Part shown: piece by piece, positions 8,408 to 16,015 of the stretch | Layout of the letters: each line of letters begins with the position of its first letter | Numbering within the stretch: the first letter of the stretch is position 1 | Made by a program: the position numbers and the translations under genes | Notes under the pieces: generated by a model | Seen by the model: the letters and a program-made list of their open reading frames with translations, nothing else | The model's database searches: none | What the model was told of the DNA's origin: nothing | Assembly (NCBI GenBank): GCA_024687185.1 | Contig: JAILEX010000004.1 | Coordinates: 1-41,230, forward strand | Direction of reading: 5' to 3' | DNA from: Bacilli bacterium | Lineage (GTDB): Bacteria > Bacillota_I > Bacilli_A > RFN20 > CAG-826 | Length of the DNA stretch: 41,230 bases

Positions 8408-9076
8408 TTAGTCCTCATCATCGTCATCTAGCCACTTGGTGTTGGCGATTTCGATGGTCTTCGCTAGGTCCTTATCCCAGTCCTCTCCTACGCCGGAATA
8501 GCCTTCCTTATCGATATCGCCCCTACGGCGATAGGTGCGGAGGTTCCTATCAATCGTCTTAAACGTCCTTTTCCCGGTCGCAATCGACTCTTCGAGGGCG
8601 CTTTCGATCTCCTCGACGGTATAGCCATCGTCAAGCCAAGTGGAGAACATATCGCTTTCTATCGGGGACAAGGTCCTCTTTAGCCTTTTTTCGAAATAGG
8701 AATATAGGGTCTGCAAAAGGATCGCCCTTTCCTCGGAGGCAAGGTTTTGCTTGTCCTTGGTGACCGCGAGTTGGAATACCTTGTATAGCTTTTGGCGAAG
8801 GGGCTCAAGGGTGGTAACCATGTCCTTTCCCTTCGTCTCATAGGAGAGGAAATCCTTCTTTAGCATCTCGGCGAGGATGGAATCGAGCTCGCTTACCTTC
8901 AGATTCATCTTAAGGGAGAGGATATCCGCGGTGATGAAGGTGTTGTTTTGTTTGGATAGGTGGTCGATCATCAAAATGACCACGAGCATATCCTCTTTGA
9001 TGCCTAATTTCTTGTAATACTCAAGGAGTAAGTAGCGGAAGTCGAGTGCTTCCATCGATAACGGTGCGTCTGCCAT
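8408..9076 (-). CDS. dnaD: DnaD replication-initiation/primosome protein
   Basis: Helicase-loading and DNA-remodelling protein specific to Bacillota. It is 222 residues. The N-terminal winged-helix part (about 1-100) is followed by a DnaB_2/DnaD C-terminal domain (about 120-195) with LSPIESDMFSTWLDDGYTVEEIESAL and a YRRRGDI end, then an acidic tail (KWLDDDDED). The SD is AAGGA before ATG 9076. It lies between the short cca gene (14-base gap) and nth (6-base gap), in the usual Bacilli order. Confidence 0.94.
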   Translation of the reverse strand: MADAPLSMEALDFRYLLLEYYKKLGIKEDMLVVILMIDHLSKQNNTFITADILSLKMNLKVSELDSILAEMLKKDFLSYETKGKDMVTTLEPLRQKLYKVFQLAVTKDKQNLASEERAILLQTLYSYFEKRLKRTLSPIESDMFSTWLDDGYTVEEIESALEESIATGKRTFKTIDRNLRTYRRRGDIDKEGYSGVGEDWDKDLAKTIEIANTKWLDDDDED

Positions 9077-9090
9077 GGCTAGAATCCTTT

Positions 9091-9708
9091 TTAACCCTTC
9101 TTCTTTTCCATTTTAACCTTTTCGGGGTTGAGTTTGTCGAGTAAGGCGTAATTTCGTTCAATCGCCTCCTTCGAGCTCTTTTCTATCTCAAACCCAAGGG
9201 TTCTGGCAAAGCGTTCCGCGCGCAGTATCCTAAGTGGGTCTTCCCTAATCCTGATATCTGGGTCGCCGATGAAGCGGATCAGCTTATTTTCCAAATCCTC
9301 ATACCCATGGTGGAAGTCATAGATTTGTTTAACGCTATCTATATAGATCGCATTGATTGTGAAGTCTCTTCTAGCGGAATCCACTTCGATTTCCTTAATG
9401 AACTCTATCTTTTTTGGATGACGAAAATCAGCATAGTTTTCTTCCTTGCGGAAAGTGGCGATGTCGAACTTATCCCCTTCATGGTTCACCTTAATGGTCC
9501 CAAAGCGGGAGAAGGTATAGTCGGCATCGGGGAGGAATGCTTTTTCCTGTTCGGGAGTAGCATCCGTAACTAGATCAAAATCCCTGCAAAAACGCCCTAA
9601 AAGCAGATCGCGGCTACTTCCGCCAATTAAATATAGGGAAAATCCATTATCGAGGAATCTCTTCGATAACGATAGGAACGAGTTTGGTAAAGGGATATTG
9701 GTCTTCAT
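9091..9708 (-). CDS. cca: Short CCA-adding enzyme/poly(A) polymerase-like nucleotidyltransferase
   Basis: Class II tRNA nucleotidyltransferase that would build or repair tRNA 3' CCA ends. Catalytic head: LIGGSSRDLLLG with DFDLVTDA (metal Asp pair) and RRDFTINAI. The nucleotide-template motif EDxxR is present in REDPLRILRAERFA. The protein ends at residue 205 (KVKMEKKKG) just inside the neck domain, about half of the usual ~400 residues; the body and tail domains that hold the tRNA are missing. dnaD starts 14 bases later, so there is no room for a frameshifted remainder. The ATG at 9708 has no SD and lies 8 bases after a terminator hairpin. It may be a functional minimal form or a decaying gene; intact catalytic motifs favour function. 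Confidence 0.85.
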   Translation of the reverse strand: MKTNIPLPNSFLSLSKRFLDNGFSLYLIGGSSRDLLLGRFCRDFDLVTDATPEQEKAFLPDADYTFSRFGTIKVNHEGDKFDIATFRKEENYADFRHPKKIEFIKEIEVDSARRDFTINAIYIDSVKQIYDFHHGYEDLENKLIRFIGDPDIRIREDPLRILRAERFARTLGFEIEKSSKEAIERNYALLDKLNPEKVKMEKKKG

Positions 9709-9711
9709 AGA

Positions 9712-9738
9712 TAAAAGGCCCCGGGAGACCCCAGGGCC
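9712..9738 (-). terminator. Intrinsic terminator after HU
   Basis: On the minus strand, GGCCCTGGG-GTCT-CCCGGGGCC forms a strong stem followed by TTTTATC. It falls between the HU stop and the cca start codon, and the T-tract ends 3-4 bases before the cca ATG. Confidence 0.88.
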
Positions 9739-9756
9739 GAAAAAGTTTTTCCTAGA

Positions 9757-10029
9757 TTAGTTGACTTTTTCTTTCAAACCTTTGGAAGGCTTGAAGGCAA
9801 CGGTCGCGGAAGCGGGGATAACGATCTTCTCGCCGTTCGCGGGGTTGGTGCCAGCGCGTTCTGCACGGCTCTTCTTCTCGAAGATACCAAAGCCAGAGAG
9901 TTTGACTTCTTCGCCATTGACGAGGGCGCCTTCGATGAGGGCTAGCGCGGCGTCGATGACTCTTTCGGCATCAACTTTGGAAACGACTGCTTTCTCGGCG
10001 GCGGCAGCGATGAGTTCAGCTTTGTTCAT
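9757..10029 (-). CDS. hup: HU-family nucleoid DNA-binding protein
   Basis: Small histone-like DNA-bending protein, 90 residues, the usual length. It begins MNKAELIAAAAEKA, with VKLSGFGIFEKKSRAERAGTNPANGEKIVIPAS, the beta-arm and the typical Pro-containing tip region, and ends FKPSKGLKEKVN. A strong SD (AGGAGG) lies before ATG 10029, with its own promoter upstream and a terminator downstream, so it looks like a monocistronic, highly expressed gene downstream of der as in B. subtilis hbs. Confidence 0.97.
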   Translation of the reverse strand: MNKAELIAAAAEKAVVSKVDAERVIDAALALIEGALVNGEEVKLSGFGIFEKKSRAERAGTNPANGEKIVIPASATVAFKPSKGLKEKVN

Positions 10030-10067
10030 GGATAAATCCTCCTATATTGCTGATTTGGGTGAGAAAA

Positions 10068-10096
10068 AATTAACATTTTATCGAAACAATTGTCAA
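10068..10096 (-). promoter_or_regulatory. Promoter of the HU gene
   Basis: Perfect -35 TTGACA (plus 10091-10096) with a 17-base spacer to TTAATT (plus 10068-10073), about 40 bases before the HU start. The -35 is exact; the -10 is weak. Confidence 0.65.
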
Positions 10097-10171
10097 CATT
10101 TTTTGATTTTTTGCTGACGCTTTGCGATTTTTCTTATAGAAAAGAATCCATCGAGACTTTTTCTAATATTG

Positions 10172-11476
10172 CTATTTTTTCCTGCGGTAGACGATTCTAA
10201 TGGGGGTTCCAGTGAAGTCAAAGCTGTCGCGAAGCCTATTTTCTAGGTATCTGGTGTAGGAAAAATGGGCGAATTCCGGGTCGTTGCAGAACATTACGAA
10301 AGTCGGGGGATTGGTGGAGACCTGAGAGGCATAGTTGACCTTTAGCCTACCATGGTTGAATTCCGGGGTCGGATTCATCATCTGAGCGTCTTGGATGATC
10401 TGATTGAGAATGGAGGTTGGGATCCTTCTGGAGCCACATTCATGGGCCTGAAGGATCGCGGGAAGGATGTTGGCCACGCCTTTGCCGGTTTTGGCGGAGG
10501 TGAAGACGACTTTGGCGAAATCGAGGAACTTGAACCTGTCCCTGATTTCCTTTTCGAAATCCTGTTGTTGCGTCCCTTTGGCGACCGCGTCCCACTTATT
10601 GACCACGATCACGATGCCCTTATGGGCTTCTAGGGCGTAACCGATGACATGCCTATCCTGATCGACGATGCCATGTTCCGCGTCAATGACCAAAACGGCG
10701 ACCTCGGCCCTATCGATGGCGCGTAAGGCACGTAGGGCGCTATATTTATCCAAAGATTCATATATCCTGCCCTTGCGGATCAAACCCGCGGTATCGATGG
10801 CGACGTATTTTTGGCCATCTTTCTCGAAAGGGGTATCGATGGAATCGCGCGTAGTGCCCGCGATATCTTTTACGATGACCCTAGTCTCGCCCACTATCGA
10901 GTTGGTGAGGCTAGATTTGCCAACGTTAGGCCTGCCGATGAAGCAAAAGGGAATCGCATCCGCGTATTCGTCTTCCGCCTCTTCTGGGAAAAGGGGGACG
11001 ATTTTATCTAAAAGATCGCCCACGCCGATGCCGTGGCTTCCAGAAACGGGGTAGGGTTCTCCTAATCCAAGGGCATAGAATTCATAGATATCGGGGATCC
11101 TATCCTTGTTATCGATCTTATTGACGGCCAAAAAGACCGGCTTCTTGCTTTGGTAAAGAAGCCTCGCGACGGCCCTATCGTCGGGGGTGAGCCCGATTTT
11201 GCCATCGACCACGAACAAGATAACATCGGCCTCATCCATGGCGATTTGCGCCTGGGCGCGAATCTCCTCTTGGAAGGGGGCGTTTTTGATTTCGATGCCG
11301 CCCGTGTCGACGATGCGGAACTTCTTAGTCAGCCATTCGCCCATGCCGTATAGGCGGTCGCGGGTTACCCCAGGGGTGTCTTCGACGATGGAAAAACGCT
11401 CGCCAAGGAGGCGGTTGAACAAAGTGGATTTGCCTACGTTAGGCGCGCCGACGATCGCAAGTAAACCTAGTGGCAT
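10172..11476 (-). CDS. der: Ribosome-biogenesis GTPase Der (EngA)
   Basis: Double-domain GTPase for 50S subunit assembly, 434 residues. The first G domain has GAPNVGKSTLF, DTPGVTRDR, DTGG and NKID. The second has GRPNVGKSSL, DIAGTTRDS, DTAGL and NKWD, followed by a KH-like C-terminal domain ending TPIRIVYRRKK. SD-like GGAGA precedes the ATG. It overlaps the end of cmk by 10 bases; cmk-der is a conserved Bacilli neighbourhood. Confidence 0.98.
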   Translation of the reverse strand: MPLGLLAIVGAPNVGKSTLFNRLLGERFSIVEDTPGVTRDRLYGMGEWLTKKFRIVDTGGIEIKNAPFQEEIRAQAQIAMDEADVILFVVDGKIGLTPDDRAVARLLYQSKKPVFLAVNKIDNKDRIPDIYEFYALGLGEPYPVSGSHGIGVGDLLDKIVPLFPEEAEDEYADAIPFCFIGRPNVGKSSLTNSIVGETRVIVKDIAGTTRDSIDTPFEKDGQKYVAIDTAGLIRKGRIYESLDKYSALRALRAIDRAEVAVLVIDAEHGIVDQDRHVIGYALEAHKGIVIVVNKWDAVAKGTQQQDFEKEIRDRFKFLDFAKVVFTSAKTGKGVANILPAILQAHECGSRRIPTSILNQIIQDAQMMNPTPEFNHGRLKVNYASQVSTNPPTFVMFCNDPEFAHFSYTRYLENRLRDSFDFTGTPIRIVYRRKK

Positions 11477-12147
11477 GGGATCTCCAATCCGGTTTTCTCG
11501 GCGACGATTTTCAAAACGGCTTCCACCGATTCCTCGATATTTAGGTGGGAGGTGTCTAATTCGACGGCATCATCGGCTTTGCATAACGGGGCAAAGGCGC
11601 GGCCGGAATCGATGCGGTCCCTCTTCTTCACGTCCTCGATGACGTCTTCTAAGGAAGTGGGGATACCCTTTTCCTGGTTTTCCTTATAGCGGCGTTCGGC
11701 CCTGGTCTCAACCGAGGCGATTTGGAAGATCTTGACTTCGGCCTTAGGCAAAACGTAGGTTCCGATGTCTCTTCCATCCATGACGACGGAGCGGCTTTCG
11801 GCCATCTTCCTTTGCATATCGACCATCGCCAAACGGATTTGCTTATAGGAGGCGATGTAGCTTACGTTAGAGGAAACGCTAGGCTCGCGGATGACGCGGG
11901 TCACGTCCTCATCGCAGCAAAATACCTTTCCGTCTTCCCTAAGTTCGATGGTGACGGAGGGGATGAGGGAATTGCTTTCCTCCTCGTTTTGCGGATCTAG
12001 CCCGGCCTTAATGACGGCATAGGTGAAGGCGCGGTACATCGCGCCGGTATCGATATAGGTGAAGCCTAGGATATCCGCGACCTTCTTGGCGACGGTGCTT
12101 TTGCCTGCCGCGGCAGGTCCATCGATGGCGATAGAGATGTTTTTCAT
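11467..12147 (-). CDS. cmk: Cytidylate kinase
   Basis: Phosphorylates CMP/dCMP with ATP in pyrimidine nucleotide metabolism. It is 226 residues. The P-loop is DGPAAAGKSTVAK, followed by the substrate segment YIDTGAMYRAFTY, and later VVMDGRDIGTYVLPKAEVKIF and the lid region KKRDRIDSGRAFAPL. It is 15 bases downstream of the small membrane-protein gene and overlaps der, so all three are likely one transcript. Confidence 0.98.
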   Translation of the reverse strand: MKNISIAIDGPAAAGKSTVAKKVADILGFTYIDTGAMYRAFTYAVIKAGLDPQNEEESNSLIPSVTIELREDGKVFCCDEDVTRVIREPSVSSNVSYIASYKQIRLAMVDMQRKMAESRSVVMDGRDIGTYVLPKAEVKIFQIASVETRAERRYKENQEKGIPTSLEDVIEDVKKRDRIDSGRAFAPLCKADDAVELDTSHLNIEESVEAVLKIVAEKTGLEIPCH

Positions 12148-12162
12148 GTTCGTTGACCTCGC

Positions 12163-12492
12163 TTATTGGACGACAAAGAGGAAATACATGGCGATAAGGG
12201 CGCCGACCAAAGCCAAGGCGGCGATGATCTTGATAAGCCATACGATCCTCTTCTTATGAAGATAAAGGGAATAGGGGGAATCCTTCTTGTCGACCGGATT
12301 TAGCTCGCTATTAACGCGACCCATCGCGGAAGAATAGGTTATGGCCCCCGAACTTGAGCCCATGTGGGCTAAGGATTGTAGGTCCGATGAGGTCACCTTG
12401 GTCGCGAATTTGCCATCGTCTTTAAAAGCCCCTTCGGGAAGGCGACGGATTTGTTCGCGGTAACGTGCGTATCGATTGATCCTGGTTTCCAT
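12163..12492 (-). CDS. Small single-pass membrane protein, unknown function
   Basis: I do not recognise a family. From ATG 12492 it is 109 residues: a basic N-terminus (METRINRYARYREQIRRLP), a polar middle rich in Ser, a basic stretch (LYLHKKRIVW), and one C-terminal TM helix (IIAALALVGALIAMYFLFVV). It would be a tail-anchored protein with a cytoplasmic head. The track's start at 12519 is less likely because the -10 element lies between the two starts. It heads the cmk-der operon. No SD is visible, and a -10 hexamer ends 10 bases before the ATG. Confidence 0.72.
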   Translation of the reverse strand: METRINRYARYREQIRRLPEGAFKDDGKFATKVTSSDLQSLAHMGSSSGAITYSSAMGRVNSELNPVDKKDSPYSLYLHKKRIVWLIKIIAALALVGALIAMYFLFVVQ

Positions 12493-12502
12493 AACGATAG
12501 TT

Positions 12503-12508
12503 ATTGTA
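12503..12508 (-). promoter_or_regulatory. -10 element of the small-protein-cmk-der operon
   Basis: TACAAT on the minus strand, 10 bases before ATG 12492 with no SD in between. The predicted start site leaves a leader of only a few bases. The -35 is poor. Confidence 0.5.
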
Positions 12509-12558
12509 CCTAAATTCATCTTATTAGATAACTCCCCTGCAAGAGTTTTTTCGGCTTT

Positions 12559-12588
12559 TTACCACATTCTTCGTTTTAGCGATATAAT
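12559..12588 (+). promoter_or_regulatory. Promoter of the 224-residue membrane-protein gene
   Basis: Consensus -10 TATAAT (12583-12588) with TTACCA (12559-12564) as a -35 at 18 bases. The ATG with SD AGGAGGGG follows 22 bases later. Confidence 0.6.
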
Positions 12589-12610
12589 CATGGCGTTAGG
12601 AGGGGATTTC

Positions 12611-13282
12611 ATGAGAAAAATTCCATATATCAAATCCTTTGTGGCTATTGCGGTAAGCCTCATTCTGATCTTGTCGTCTATGAACTTCTTCACCGGTAAC
12701 GCGGGAGCCATCGCCATCGGGGTATTTGGTCTAGTGACGGGCCTAGTATTCGCCGGCTATGCAGTTTTGGAAATCATCACGGCCAAAGGCGGCAAGAACC
12801 CGTTGCCCTTTGTTAAGGATGCATTCATCCTTAGCGTTTTGCTTGTTTTCTACTTCGTTTATACCCTAATCGACGTCATCTACTTCTACGAAGGCTATAA
12901 CCCGGCTGACTGGGTCATCGCCATCTCGATGCTTCTAGTCACAATCGCCGGCGCGACTTTTGGAATGCTCAGCGTCTTCCTAGGCGAAAAACTCAATATG
13001 ATCCGCGATATCAGCTTCGGCTCCTTCGTCGCGGTATTCGTCGTCGGCATCGCCATCGGCTATTATGGCGGGGGAACGATCGGTTCCATCGTCTTGACCG
13101 ACCTCATCATCCTAGCGTCTTTTGCCTTTATAACCGTCTCTAACCTCAAGCCCATCGCCAGAAAGAGCGAAAAAGAGGAAGCGAAGGAAGAGGGAGAAGA
13201 AAAAGCTGATCCCATCACCCCCGAGTCGGAAGAGGCCGTCGAACCAAGCGACGTTTTAACTGACAAATTGGATATTAATTAA
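12611..13282 (+). CDS. Multi-pass membrane protein, unknown function
   Basis: No family recognised. The start is set to ATG 12611 because of the SD AGGAGGGG and the upstream TATAAT; the track start at 12476 would translate through the promoter. It is 224 residues with about six hydrophobic segments between residues 8 and 180, grouped as hairpins with short loops, then a highly charged cytoplasmic tail (KSEKEEAKEEGEEKAD) of about 40 residues. It stands alone between the cmk operon (divergent) and ferredoxin. A hairpin at its stop codon may act as a weak terminator. Confidence 0.75.
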   Translation: MRKIPYIKSFVAIAVSLILILSSMNFFTGNAGAIAIGVFGLVTGLVFAGYAVLEIITAKGGKNPLPFVKDAFILSVLLVFYFVYTLIDVIYFYEGYNPADWVIAISMLLVTIAGATFGMLSVFLGEKLNMIRDISFGSFVAVFVVGIAIGYYGGGTIGSIVLTDLIILASFAFITVSNLKPIARKSEKEEAKEEGEEKADPITPESEEAVEPSDVLTDKLDIN

Positions 13283-13315
13283 GCTTAACTTTTTTCCATC
13301 ATAAAAGTTGGCTTA
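13280..13315. other. Hairpin at the end of the membrane-protein gene
   Basis: TAAGC...AACTTTT pairs with AAAAGTT...GCTTA around a loop of about 9 bases, including the stop codon. No good T-tract follows, so termination here is uncertain. Confidence 0.35.
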
Positions 13316-13383
13316 TATTCGATGCGAACAAAATAAGTAAACCTAACATTCATTGAAAGTATTTTCATTTCGATTTTCCTAGA

Positions 13384-13389
13384 TATAAT
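13384..13389 (+). promoter_or_regulatory. -10 element for ferredoxin
   Basis: Perfect TATAAT 11 bases before the GGAGGT SD of the ferredoxin gene; the possible -35 (TTTTCA at 16 bases) is weak. Confidence 0.55.
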
Positions 13390-13412
13390 TAGACCTATAC
13401 GGAGGTAAAACC

Positions 13413-13589
13413 ATGCCAGTTAAACCCACTGTCGATCAAGATCTCTGCATTGGCTGCGGTCTTTGCGCCGCTTCTCACCCCGACATCTTCGAACTCAACG
13501 ACGAAGGCAAAGCCGAAGCCGTTGCCGAAGGTGACGAAGCCGATGTCGAAGACGCCGTCGCGAGCTGCCCTGTCCAGGCCATCTCCTGA
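13413..13589 (+). CDS. Ferredoxin, single [4Fe-4S] cluster
   Basis: Too short for the ORF track. ATG 13413 follows a strong SD (GGAGGTAAAACC) and gives 58 residues ending QAIS. The cluster motif is C-x2-C-x2-C (DLCIGCGLCAA) plus a distal CP (SCPVQAIS). That is the four-ligand pattern of the Bacillus-type monocluster ferredoxins, which carry electrons for soluble redox enzymes. The region between is acidic, typical for ferredoxins. It has its own -10 upstream and a strong terminator downstream. The 68-residue minus-strand ORF over it is a shadow. Confidence 0.95.
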   Translation: MPVKPTVDQDLCIGCGLCAASHPDIFELNDEGKAEAVAEGDEADVEDAVASCPVQAIS

Positions 13590-13610
13590 TAGCTGACACA
13601 AGAAAAAAGA

Positions 13611-13639
13611 AACACCCCCGCGGATCTCCGTGGGGGTTT
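13611..13639. terminator. Bidirectional terminator between ferredoxin and parB
   Basis: AAACACCCCCGCGG-ATCT-CCGTGGGGGTTT forms a strong stem with T-rich tails on both strands (TTTCTTG on plus, TTTCTTTTTTC on minus). It serves ferredoxin (plus) and parB (minus). Confidence 0.92.
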
Positions 13640-13653
13640 CTTGTTATATAAGG

Positions 13654-14487
13654 TCATTCGCCTTCTTCCAGCAACTTCAAGAAGGCTTCCTTCTCTTCCT
13701 CGCTAGCAAAACTAAGCTGTAGGGAAGAGCTTTTTTCCAATACCTTGGTGATACCGAATTTCGGGTAGGAAAGCGGGGTTTTGCATGGTTTTCCATCCTT
13801 TTTCATGCGCATGGCGATGGCTTCGGTCTCGTTGACGGAGAGGTGTTCCCTATGGATTCTATCCACGAGTTCCTTCACTTCCTTTTCCTCTAGTCCCGCC
13901 AAGACCTTGCCATGTCCATAGGAGAGTTTTCCAAGGGAGATGTCGTCTAGGATATTTTGGGGAAGAGACAAGATCCTAGTGATATTGGTGACCTGGGGAC
14001 GGGAAGAGTGGGAGAGCTCGGCGAGGGTCTGTTGGGTATAGCCCCTTTTCTGAAGCTCTTGGTAGACGAGCCCGATTTGGACCACGGATACATCCTTGGT
14101 GTCGCGGTTATCGGCTAGAAGCATAAGCAAGGTCTCCTCATCCTCTAGTTCCACGATGACGCAGGGTAAGGACACGGTGCCGATGCGCTTGGCGGCCAAA
14201 AACCTTTTCCTGCCTAGAATCAATTCGTAGCGTTCGCCCTTTTTCCTAACGACAAGAGGATTGTAAAAGCCCTTTTCCTTTAGCGTCTTGGCGAAAAAAT
14301 CGATGACCGATTCCCTAATGGGCACACTTGATATGAAGGAGGTATCGTCGATTAGGTTGGTCGGGATGAGCCTATTGGGCGCGTTTTGGTATTCCTTCTC
14401 CATGACCGCGATGATGTTTTCCTGCGAAAACTTCGCGATCAAAGATGCGAGGGAAGTCGTCGGAAGGATCTTCTCCTTATCTTTCAT
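13654..14487 (-). CDS. parB: ParB/Spo0J-family partition protein
   Basis: Centromere-binding CTPase for chromosome segregation, 277 residues. The N-terminal ParB domain (about 50-140) contains LGRKRFLAAK, a variant of the usual GERRxRA CTP-binding box, and NRDTKDVSVVQ. The HTH follows (TQQTLAELSHSSRPQVTNITRILSLP), then a C-terminal dimerisation segment. The N-terminal ~45 residues include a basic segment that may contact ParA. It overlaps parA by 11 bases. Noc is the closest alternative, but the pairing with parA favours ParB. No perfect parS site is in the window. Confidence 0.9.
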   Translation of the reverse strand: MKDKEKILPTTSLASLIAKFSQENIIAVMEKEYQNAPNRLIPTNLIDDTSFISSVPIRESVIDFFAKTLKEKGFYNPLVVRKKGERYELILGRKRFLAAKRIGTVSLPCVIVELEDEETLLMLLADNRDTKDVSVVQIGLVYQELQKRGYTQQTLAELSHSSRPQVTNITRILSLPQNILDDISLGKLSYGHGKVLAGLEEKEVKELVDRIHREHLSVNETEAIAMRMKKDGKPCKTPLSYPKFGITKVLEKSSSLQLSFASEEEKEAFLKLLEEGE

Positions 14488-15247
14488 GGTCCATCACCTC
14501 TCTAGCCAAGGTCAGGTAGGCGACGCTACCCTGGGACGTGGGACGGTAAGTGATGACGGGGGTCTGCAGACCCTGGGATTCGACGATGGATTTGTTGCGG
14601 GGAATCGAGACGAGGAAGGTGTTTTCCTTGAAGAAGGTACGGACCTGTTCCTCGATTTCCTTCGCTAGCCTCATCTTGTTGTCGTACATGGTTAGCAAAA
14701 ACCCTTCGATATTGAGGTCTGGGTTATGGTCCTTTTTGATGTTATTGATGCTAGAAAGCACGGCGGCCACCCCTTCCATGGCAAAATATTCGCATTGGAC
14801 GGGGATGATGACACTATTGCTGGCGGTGAGGGCGTTGATGCTAAGTAGGCCTAAGGAAGGCGGGCAATCGATGATGATGTAATCGTAATCGCCTTCTATT
14901 TCGCCTAAGCAGTCGCGTAGAAGGTTGAAGGGATGCTCAACCGGATGTTCGTATAACCTGCTTTCTAGCGAAGCGAGGTGAAGATTGGCGGGGATCAAAT
15001 CAAGGTTTGGGAAAAGGGTATGGATAATCGCTTCCTTGATTCCCTTTTCCTTGGACAAGACGTCTTTGATGGTCGCAGAAGCCAAGGCATTATCGATGCC
15101 TAATCCCGTCCCGGAGTTGCCCTGAGGGTCCATATCGATAAGAAGGACGCGGCGCGAAAGTTGCGCCAAAGCGGCGGACAAGTTGATGGCGGTCGTCGTT
15201 TTGCCAACGCCGCCTTTTTGGTTTGCAATGGATATCACCCTGGCCAT
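14477..15247 (-). CDS. parA: ParA/Soj-family ATPase
   Basis: Walker-type ATPase that works with ParB in origin segregation, 256 residues. It carries the deviant Walker A KGGVGKTT (IANQKGGVGKTTTAINLS) with DMDPQGNSGTGLG; the Walker B region is YIIIDCPPSLGLLS. The gene lies between rsmG and parB, the ancient mnmG-rsmG-parA-parB order. It has no SD; a -10 hexamer (TAGAAT) ends 9 bases before the ATG, suggesting a near-leaderless transcript in addition to any read-through from rsmG. Confidence 0.95.
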   Translation of the reverse strand: MARVISIANQKGGVGKTTTAINLSAALAQLSRRVLLIDMDPQGNSGTGLGIDNALASATIKDVLSKEKGIKEAIIHTLFPNLDLIPANLHLASLESRLYEHPVEHPFNLLRDCLGEIEGDYDYIIIDCPPSLGLLSINALTASNSVIIPVQCEYFAMEGVAAVLSSINNIKKDHNPDLNIEGFLLTMYDNKMRLAKEIEEQVRTFFKENTFLVSIPRNKSIVESQGLQTPVITYRPTSQGSVAYLTLAREVMDHER

Positions 15248-15256
15248 AGTGTGGTT

Positions 15257-15262
15257 ATTCTA
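15257..15262 (-). promoter_or_regulatory. -10 element for parA-parB
   Basis: TAGAAT on the minus strand, with TTTAGA as a possible -35 at 18 bases. The ATG is 9 bases downstream and no SD lies between. Confidence 0.5.
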
Positions 15263-15281
15263 TCCCAAAATCGCCCCTTCT

Positions 15282-15983
15282 CTAAAGAGGATGTTTTATG
15301 ATTTTCGCCCATTCGCGGGGGTATTTGGCCGAGGTTGGCTTATGTTTGAAAAGAAGGTAGTTGAGCCTAATGTCGCCTTGGCTAGGAAGGGTGGTGGCTT
15401 GCTTCCTTTCGTAGCGTAGCCCCAATATCTCCATCGCATTGGAGGCTTCCTTTAGCTCTTCCTTGCCCTTACTTCCCCTCATGGCGATTAGCTCACCATC
15501 GACTTTGCATAAAGGCGCGCCAACTTCTAGGAAGGTAGGCAAAGAGGAGAATCCCCTAGAGGTAACAAGATCAAAACTTTGTTTTTCTTGCTTCATCGCC
15601 TCGACCCTGCCGATTTTGAAAACGACGTTTTCGATTCCCAAAGCCTTCCTTACTTCTTCTAGGAAGAGGAATTTCTTCTGGGTGCTATCGACTAAGGTGA
15701 CTAGGCTAGTTGGATAGGCGATCGCGATGACCATGCCGGGAAAACCGGCCCCGCTACCGATATCGACGATCTTCTTCTTCGAAAAATCGGTTAGGGCACA
15801 GGGCAAAAGGGAGTCGAGGAAATGCTTTTCGACGACATCGTCTTCCTCTACGATCGAGGTTAGGTTGATCTTCTCGTTCCATTCCTTTAATAGCTGGGCA
15901 TAGGTCCTAAGCTTATCTAGAGGCAAATCGGGAAGATCGACCCCGGCTTTCTTAAGTTCGTCTTTTAGGTTTTCTAGTTTCAT
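15282..15983 (-). CDS. rsmG: 16S rRNA (guanine-N7) methyltransferase RsmG
   Basis: Methylates the N7 of the G527-equivalent in 16S rRNA. Start taken at ATG 15983 (MKLENLKDELKK), 233 residues; the track's TTG at 16007 overlaps a -10-like TACAAT. The SAM-binding motif is KIVDIGSGAGFPGMVIAI, with TLVDSTQKKFLFLEEV and SRGFSSLPTFLE downstream. It follows mnmG by 32 bases, the classic gidA-gidB pair. No good SD is seen, and TACAAT ends 14 bases before the ATG. Confidence 0.96.
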   Translation of the reverse strand: MKLENLKDELKKAGVDLPDLPLDKLRTYAQLLKEWNEKINLTSIVEEDDVVEKHFLDSLLPCALTDFSKKKIVDIGSGAGFPGMVIAIAYPTSLVTLVDSTQKKFLFLEEVRKALGIENVVFKIGRVEAMKQEKQSFDLVTSRGFSSLPTFLEVGAPLCKVDGELIAMRGSKGKEELKEASNAMEILGLRYERKQATTLPSQGDIRLNYLLFKHKPTSAKYPREWAKIIKHPL

Positions 15984-16015
15984 CTTTGGTTGGATTAATT
16001 GTAGCAAGGGGAAAC

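Noticed and set aside
15984-16007. TTG start of rsmG at 16007
   Set aside because: Adds eight residues outside the family alignment and overlaps a -10-like TACAAT.
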